Assembly: GCA_016839545.1 (NCBI GenBank)
Contig: JAEOUB010000226.1
Location: 1-10,355, forward strand
Length of the DNA: 10,355 nucleotides
DNA from: Candidatus Kariarchaeota archaeon
GTDB taxonomy: Archaea > Asgardarchaeota > Heimdallarchaeia > Heimdallarchaeales > Kariarchaeaceae
Reading direction: 5' to 3'
Under the pieces are notes generated by a model. That model was given only the letters and a program-made list of their open reading frames with translations, ran no database searches and was not told the origin of the DNA. Below, in pieces: positions 7,027-10,355 of this stretch; position 1 is the stretch's first letter; every line of letters starts with the position of its first letter. Both the position numbers and the translations under genes were made by a program.

Positions 7027-7428
7027 TTATTCAGTCTCTCCAAATCCCAGGTTTTTGAGAATCTGCGAAGCTTCCTCCACATTATCCTCTTTCACCAGAA
7101 TATGATCCGTGGCAAAGGAACTGATCGCAAAAATGGAGATGTGTTCATCTGCTAGGGCCTGGGAGATCCGGGCAAAGAAACCAACCAGATCTAGAGGCAG
7201 CTCGGCATCAATGGTGATTATCTTCCAACCATTATCAATAGCCAAGATCTCCTTTGAGGGGATATGATAAGTGGCATCTTTCTGTTTGACTATCAGGGTG
7301 ATATCATCATCTGCAACCTTGATGATGGCAAAGGCGTCATGATACATCACAGTCCCCTGAATTATTGAATAGGTGTCCTCTGAAATGGAAAATGTGCTGG
7401 ATCGAAAATAACTGTCTAGATCAGCCAT
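7027..7428 (-). CDS. ACT-domain protein, CASTOR/ACT_7-like
   Basis: A 133-residue soluble protein with two ACT-like halves. The first half (about 20-65) has the strands YSIIQGTVMYH, AFAIIKVADDDITLIVKQKD and ATYHIPSKEI. The second (68-130) contains WKIITIDAELPLDLVGFFARISQALADEHISIFAISSFATDHILVKE in pieces, the hallmark of the CASTOR/ACT_7 family: a Gly-Trp-Lys entry, the helix after LPLDLVGF, then the ISIFAISSF strand and a TDHILVKE strand. Members bind small ligands, often amino acids, and are regulatory; the ligand of this one cannot be read. The ATG at 7428 gives the natural N-terminus. It is preceded by a 15-bp imperfectly centred palindrome (7432-7446) instead of a Shine-Dalgarno site. 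Neighbours give no clear pathway. Confidence 0.85.
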   Translation of the reverse strand: MADLDSYFRSSTFSISEDTYSIIQGTVMYHDAFAIIKVADDDITLIVKQKDATYHIPSKEILAIDNGWKIITIDAELPLDLVGFFARISQALADEHISIFAISSFATDHILVKEDNVEEASQILKNLGFGETE

Positions 7429-7431
7429 GGT

Positions 7432-7446
7432 CGTATCTAGAATACG
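7432..7446. promoter_or_regulatory. Palindrome CGTAT-CTAGA-ATACG next to the ACT gene start
   Basis: Arms CGTAT and ATACG flank CTAGA three bases upstream of the ATG at 7428. A weak TATA-like TGTATAAC (7463-7470, minus strand) would place the start site near 7441, inside the palindrome. It could be an operator at the initiation site or chance. Confidence 0.35.
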
Positions 7447-7500
7447 AAGAATTTCAATTGTTGTTATACAGAGAGGAGTTTTGTGGTTTTAGTTTGGAAG

Positions 7501-8127
7501 TTAATCTTTCAGATTCTTTCTCAGTTCTCGTACCTCATGGAGTATGGCACGAAGGACATCCTCGTCATCGCCCACCTCACCTTCAGCATCATGGGATATA
7601 GCACCTGCAGAACCTTTGACCTTGCGAACTTTGTTTAGCAGATAGGTCTGGATCTGTTCAACTTCAGAAGCAGGTAGGCCATCGAGTCTCTCCTCTGGTC
7701 CGGTCTTCTGCGCTGAATATCCAGCAGTCTGGATCTCAATTGTTCCGAGGTTTAGAAGACGATCATAGGGTCCCTGTTTCACATCAAGATTGGTGATGGT
7801 ACGGTAGGGTACGATCTTCCTGGTCTTCGTTATGATACCACGGAAGACATGGATCTCATCATCCACAATCTCATAGATGATAGATCTGAAGTACATACCA
7901 ATCAAAGGATACGCGATGATGAATATCACCAGCAGGATGCCAGTTATCCAGTAAAATGCTCGAAAGAAATTGCCAGGATAGTTATCGGCAGAATCAGTGC
8001 TGATTGCCCATGAAATGAAGGAAATAAAGATCCAGATGGGTAGAAGTGCAGAGACTGCATACATCCGGTATTTCCTCAATAACACGGGTAATGGTTTAAA
8101 ATTTGACAAGTTTGTAGTGAGTGTCAT
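7501..8127 (-). CDS. Two-TM bPH2-domain membrane protein (YdbS-like)
   Basis: The 208-residue protein has helices at about 22-42 and 54-78 followed by a bacterial PH-like bPH2 domain (82-167) with the family signature RGIITKTRKIVPYRTITNLDVKQGPYDR and EIQTAGYS. The Bacillus YdbS/YdbT type of membrane protein has this domain; its biochemical role is poorly known. A linker rich in Glu/Asp/Ala (171-190) leads to an amphipathic C-terminal helix (VLRAILHEVRELRKNL), which also appears at the end of the upstream paralogue (LLREIQEEFKSLNTEL). The bPH2 parts of the two are clearly homologous (GIIT..RKI.P.RTITN, GP.DR, TAG). The ATG has a good Shine-Dalgarno site, GGTGA (8134-8138), 6 bases away, with a TATA-like stretch at 8161-8170. 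The shared architecture suggests the two proteins associate. Confidence 0.88.
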   Translation of the reverse strand: MTLTTNLSNFKPLPVLLRKYRMYAVSALLPIWIFISFISWAISTDSADNYPGNFFRAFYWITGILLVIFIIAYPLIGMYFRSIIYEIVDDEIHVFRGIITKTRKIVPYRTITNLDVKQGPYDRLLNLGTIEIQTAGYSAQKTGPEERLDGLPASEVEQIQTYLLNKVRKVKGSAGAISHDAEGEVGDDEDVLRAILHEVRELRKNLKD

Positions 8128-8160
8128 TGTGTTTCACCTAATATTCTATTGCTCATGGGT

Positions 8161-8170
8161 TATAATATAA
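8161..8170 (-). promoter_or_regulatory. TATA-like element ahead of the second bPH2 gene
   Basis: TTATATTATA on the minus strand would start transcription near 8140, leaving a leader of about a dozen bases that still holds the GGTGA ribosome site. The region is very A/T-rich, so the exact box is uncertain. Confidence 0.45.
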
Positions 8171-8177
8171 TTATATG

Positions 8178-8228
8178 AAAAAAAGATTTGTCAAGCCTCA
8201 TATCAGTATTTGACAAAAGAATTTGTCA
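8178..8228 (-). promoter_or_regulatory. Clustered TGACAAA half-sites with T7 tract: operator and/or terminator
   Basis: A perfect 7-bp inverted repeat, TGACAAA-AGAA-TTTGTCA (8211-8228), is followed on the transcribed strand by a third copy (TTTGTCAA at 8187-8194) and a run of seven T (8178-8184). A further TTTGACAA sits at 8102-8109 inside the next gene. Read as RNA, the hairpin plus T7 could terminate the wHTH-bPH2 transcript. Read as DNA, the repeated half-sites directly upstream of a TATA-like box look like an operator for the next gene, possibly bound by the winged-helix protein encoded just before. The sequence does not decide between the two. Confidence 0.5.
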
Positions 8229-8241
8229 CATCTGTATCAAG

Positions 8242-9132
8242 TCAGCGGTCACTGAGCTCTGTATTCAGGGATTTGAACTCCTCCTGTATCTCTCTGAGTA
8301 GAGGAGATGCCTTCTGTGGTGAATGAACGTCTGTATTAACAAATGAAGGAGGATTGAGTAATCTGATGCGTTCTAGAAGTGTCTCACGAAGTTCCTTGCC
8401 ATCCACGAGACCAAGCAGCTGCTCGGTTGCACCCGCTGTCCCTATGGGGTTACCAGCGGTATGGATATCTAGAGTGTGCAATCGAAAGAAACGGTCAAAT
8501 GGCCCCTCTTTGTGCTCGATATTGGTGATTGTTCTGAATGGAATAATCTTGCGGGAGAAGGTAATTATTCCCTGATTGACGATAATCTCAGTTTCTGTAA
8601 TCTGGTACCAGTAGGAGTTAACATATTTTCTGAGCAGGAATATAGCGAGAGTATATGTGAGTACAAGTCCTGTGATAATCCAAATCACAAAGGGAGCTGA
8701 GGGGATTGCAAAACTCAGAGGGATGACAAACACTGCCAGGATAATGGTTGCTTGGAGAATATATTTCGTGAATAGATGCGCCTCTGGTAGTATCTTCTGA
8801 AATACCACTTCTGGCTCATCATGCTCTAGAATCTCCTCGGCTGTGAACATTTTCCCCATCCACTGGATGATCTGCTGGCCACGATTTGACAGGGAATATC
8901 CCTGATCCTGCTTATCGATTAATGGTGAGAGGATCCTGAGATGATAATTCAACTTACCAGTAGACTCCTCACAGAAAGGGAGAAGATCTGTGTAGGCAAC
9001 GGAAGATGGTGTATTATTGAGAAAATATAGGATCTCCTGACGGAGGGGGTGTTGAATTGCCTTGAGGATCAACGCCTTGTCTGCCATGACATATGTGAGT
9101 GTGTTATCCTGATAATCATCTTGGTGGGACAA
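8242..9132 (-). CDS. Winged-helix / two-TM / bPH2 fusion, putative membrane-tethered regulator
   Basis: This 296-residue protein joins three parts. Residues about 16-95 form an ArsR-like winged helix: MADKALILKAIQHPLRQEILYFL, recognition-helix segment STGKLNYHLRIL (57-68), and a wing leading to SNRGQQIIQWM. Two membrane helices follow (about 122-142 and 146-167), then a bPH2 domain (173-258) with GIITFSRKIIPFRTITNIEHKEGPFDRF in pieces and DIHTAG, and a C-terminal helix (278-295). The DNA-binding part must face the cytoplasm, so the protein is a plausible one-component regulator anchored in the membrane. The listed start is a TTG 23 bases past the preceding gene's stop with only a weak AGG upstream; the ATG at 9087 (Met16) would give a standard ArsR-like N-terminus and is a serious alternative. 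A paralogue without the winged helix follows downstream. The domains are well supported; the regulatory function is inferred. Confidence 0.87.
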   Translation of the reverse strand: MSHQDDYQDNTLTYVMADKALILKAIQHPLRQEILYFLNNTPSSVAYTDLLPFCEESTGKLNYHLRILSPLIDKQDQGYSLSNRGQQIIQWMGKMFTAEEILEHDEPEVVFQKILPEAHLFTKYILQATIILAVFVIPLSFAIPSAPFVIWIITGLVLTYTLAIFLLRKYVNSYWYQITETEIIVNQGIITFSRKIIPFRTITNIEHKEGPFDRFFRLHTLDIHTAGNPIGTAGATEQLLGLVDGKELRETLLERIRLLNPPSFVNTDVHSPQKASPLLREIQEEFKSLNTELSDR

Positions 9133-9155
9133 TCATATTCTGCCTGATTTTGGAG

Positions 9156-9668
9156 TTATGCGATGTGTAGAATCAGAGTAATTGACATGATTATTGTGAG
9201 TAGCCACTGCCGATGGAGAAATTTGGTGAAACCTCTTGCTGATCTGTTGTCCCAAACAGGTCGAAACCGGTAGTACATGAGTATCCCTGATAACGATAAG
9301 AGGATCATGGCAAGCAGTGTTAGTATCCCAAATATGGTATCTCCAAGTTCCCTGTTAATGAGTAGCAATCCATGAACCAGGCCCACACCTGTTGCCACAA
9401 GCATGCTATAATTGTGCAACCTCAGCATGTTTGACCTGATATTGTGGTACATCCGCCGGACATGTTCCTTGAATTCCCCGTTACTGTCGTCTAGCCTTCT
9501 AGAATACACCAGTAATCGTCTAAGCATAATGTAAGGACTTCCCAGGATGAGAAAGAAAATAGCAAGTGTTCCGAGATGCTCCCCACTCTCGTCTTCCTCT
9601 AGATGATCATCAGCAGCAACAGGAGTGATGATTAGAAGTATGAGAAATAGCCAGAGAAGATATCTCAT
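9156..9668 (-). CDS. Four-helix membrane protein with signal peptide, candidate di-haem cytochrome b
   Basis: The 170-residue protein begins with a signal peptide (MRYLLWLFLILLIITPVAA, cleavage likely before Asp20), then a short acidic segment and four membrane helices at about 33-50, 86-106, 110-132 and 152-169. Helix 2 has His85 and His99 (14 apart) and helix 4 has His152 and His168 (16 apart). With the mature N-terminus outside and basic loops (RRLLVYSRRL, YYRFRP) inside, His85/His152 fall at the inner face and His99/His168 at the outer face: two bis-His sites stacked across the membrane, as in cytochrome b561 and ferric-reductase-like proteins. No named family was recognised, so haem binding is inferred from geometry. 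The ATG is 27 bases after a TATTTAT-type TATA box, i.e. a leaderless start. The wHTH-bPH2 gene follows 23 bases later, probably in the same transcript. Confidence 0.8.
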   Translation of the reverse strand: MRYLLWLFLILLIITPVAADDHLEEDESGEHLGTLAIFFLILGSPYIMLRRLLVYSRRLDDSNGEFKEHVRRMYHNIRSNMLRLHNYSMLVATGVGLVHGLLLINRELGDTIFGILTLLAMILLSLSGILMYYRFRPVWDNRSARGFTKFLHRQWLLTIIMSITLILHIA

Positions 9669-9690
9669 ATGTTGATTGCCAGCTCATTCT

Positions 9691-9698
9691 ATAAATAA
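9691..9698 (-). promoter_or_regulatory. TATA box of the membrane cytochrome-like gene
   Basis: TTATTTAT (minus strand; extended context TTTATTTATAG) is centred about 27 bases before the ATG at 9668, predicting a leaderless mRNA that would also carry the wHTH-bPH2 gene. Confidence 0.55.
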
Positions 9699-9725
9699 AC
9701 TCTGAATTACAAGGAAACAGGATAA

Positions 9726-10166
9726 TCAGTTTTCTGTCTTATTGATAATTGGTTTCTTGATACGATCCAATTCCTCTTTAGGAATTAGGAAGCCGTCTCC
9801 AAATGTATCTGCCGATCCTTCAAAATCAAATTCACCAGACACAAATACATCTCCAGGATAGTATTTCGCTCCGAACATTGAGAAATAGAAGAGAACATTT
9901 TGCATATCAAGTCCCTTCTCAGTCAATCCGTACTCGATTTCAAGAGGAGTCGTGCTCACAACATTCTTTATGATCAATCCCTCAGCTTCCATATCTTTGA
10001 GTCTCTCAGATAATACTTTTCCAGATAATCCTGGACTGGTTTTGAGATAATCACTGAAATGAGAAAATCCACGCATCATATCTCTGAGAATAGTTAGGGT
10101 CCATTTCTTGTGAAGTACAGTGTGATGAAAACTCCTGTCAATCGGACATTGTTTGATTTTTACCAT
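9726..10166 (-). CDS. HxlR-family winged-helix transcription regulator
   Basis: The 146-residue protein matches the HxlR family of MarR-like regulators: CPIDRSF (7-13) with the conserved Cys, HKKWTLTILRDMMRGFSHFSDYL (the W-T-L-x-I-L-R-D signature), the recognition helix around SGKVLSERLKDMEAEGLI, and the wing ending in IEYGLTEKG. The Cys7 position is used for thiol or aldehyde sensing in some members; that use here is inference. A C-terminal extension (about 105-146, FVSGEFDFEG and acidic/basic tail) goes past the usual end of the family and is not recognised. The ATG has GAGGT (10175-10179) 8 bases upstream. It lies 47 bases after an AHSA1-type gene, a pairing seen commonly with small wHTH regulators, and may control that gene or the membrane genes downstream. 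Confidence 0.92.
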   Translation of the reverse strand: MVKIKQCPIDRSFHHTVLHKKWTLTILRDMMRGFSHFSDYLKTSPGLSGKVLSERLKDMEAEGLIIKNVVSTTPLEIEYGLTEKGLDMQNVLFYFSMFGAKYYPGDVFVSGEFDFEGSADTFGDGFLIPKEELDRIKKPIINKTEN

Positions 10167-10213
10167 AGTGGAAAACCTCTTTGAATAGACATAAGGGTTT
10201 GTTATCTTGATTA

Positions 10214-10355
10214 CTATTCATTAGAGAAGAATGCAGGTAGCTTCTTCCAGTAGTTTAGCTCCCATCCCTCATTGATCATTTCTGCTGCCTCAGCGGGTAC
10301 ACCGGAGTGAGTGAACGAAACAGTGGTTCCATCATTCTTAGGTTCCAATTGGAAT
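10214..10355 (-). CDS. C-terminal end of an AHSA1/SRPBCC-family protein (partial)
   Basis: Reading the minus strand in from the right edge, an open frame ends at a TAG at 10214-10216. Its 46 residues include FQLEPKNDGTTVSFTHSGVP, then a helix with AAEMINEGWELNYWKKLPAFF. This is the typical end of AHSA1-like SRPBCC proteins: a last beta-strand with the T-x-x-x-F-x-H-S-G-x-P turn, followed by the long helix with E-G-W. Members have a hydrophobic ligand cavity and many are of unknown function. The gene runs on outside the window; its start, length and ligand are not visible. The HxlR gene follows after 47 bases. Confidence 0.8.
   Translation of the reverse strand, partial: FQLEPKNDGTTVSFTHSGVPAEAAEMINEGWELNYWKKLPAFFSNE

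Noticed and set aside
1..10355. CRISPR array, insertion sequence, tRNA or rRNA
   Set aside because: No regularly spaced repeats, transposase-like frame, terminal inverted repeats or cloverleaf-type sequence were seen on either strand.

Overview
The window looks archaeal. All thirteen recognisable genes (twelve complete, one cut by the right edge) lie on the minus strand, so transcription runs from high to low coordinates. Several start codons have an A/T-rich box resembling the archaeal TATA element (TTTATATA type) about 25 bases upstream, which suggests leaderless mRNAs. Internal operon genes have short Shine-Dalgarno sites instead (AAGGA, AGGTGAT, GAGGT). The mix of a leucine-rich-repeat protein, a penicillin acylase family hydrolase, bPH2-domain membrane proteins and HxlR/AHSA1 genes would suit an Asgard-type or related archaeon. 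That assignment is inference only; no rRNA or tRNA is visible to settle it.

Layout in the direction of transcription, from the right edge: (1) the C-terminal end of an AHSA1/SRPBCC protein, then an HxlR-type regulator; (2) a four-helix membrane protein with two histidine pairs spaced like a di-haem cytochrome b, followed closely by a winged-helix/two-TM/bPH2 fusion, and, after an intergenic region with repeated TGACAAA half-sites and a TATA-like box, a second TM/bPH2 paralogue; (3) a CASTOR-like ACT-domain protein and a glycine-rich amphipathic repeat protein with a leaderless-type promoter; (4) two tandem, divergent MscS-type channels 5 bases apart; (5) a tightly packed operon of a hexapeptide acyltransferase, a VOC (methylmalonyl-CoA epimerase-like) protein and an LRR protein; (6) a large N-terminal-nucleophile hydrolase of the penicillin acylase family, whose upstream region has a TATA box between the arms of a perfect 11-bp inverted repeat.

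Most of the window concerns the cell envelope and signalling: mechanosensitive channels, a membrane-tethered putative regulator and its partner, a putative membrane cytochrome, and a membrane-anchored hydrolase. The least ordinary parts are the wHTH-TM-bPH2 fusion with its bPH2 partner and putative operator, the putative di-haem membrane protein beside it, the inverted repeat enclosing a TATA box, and a strong excess of the hexamer TCTAGA (19 copies), mostly created by CTA-GA(N) Leu-Glu/Asp codon pairs after a T. No CRISPR array, insertion sequence or RNA gene was seen.
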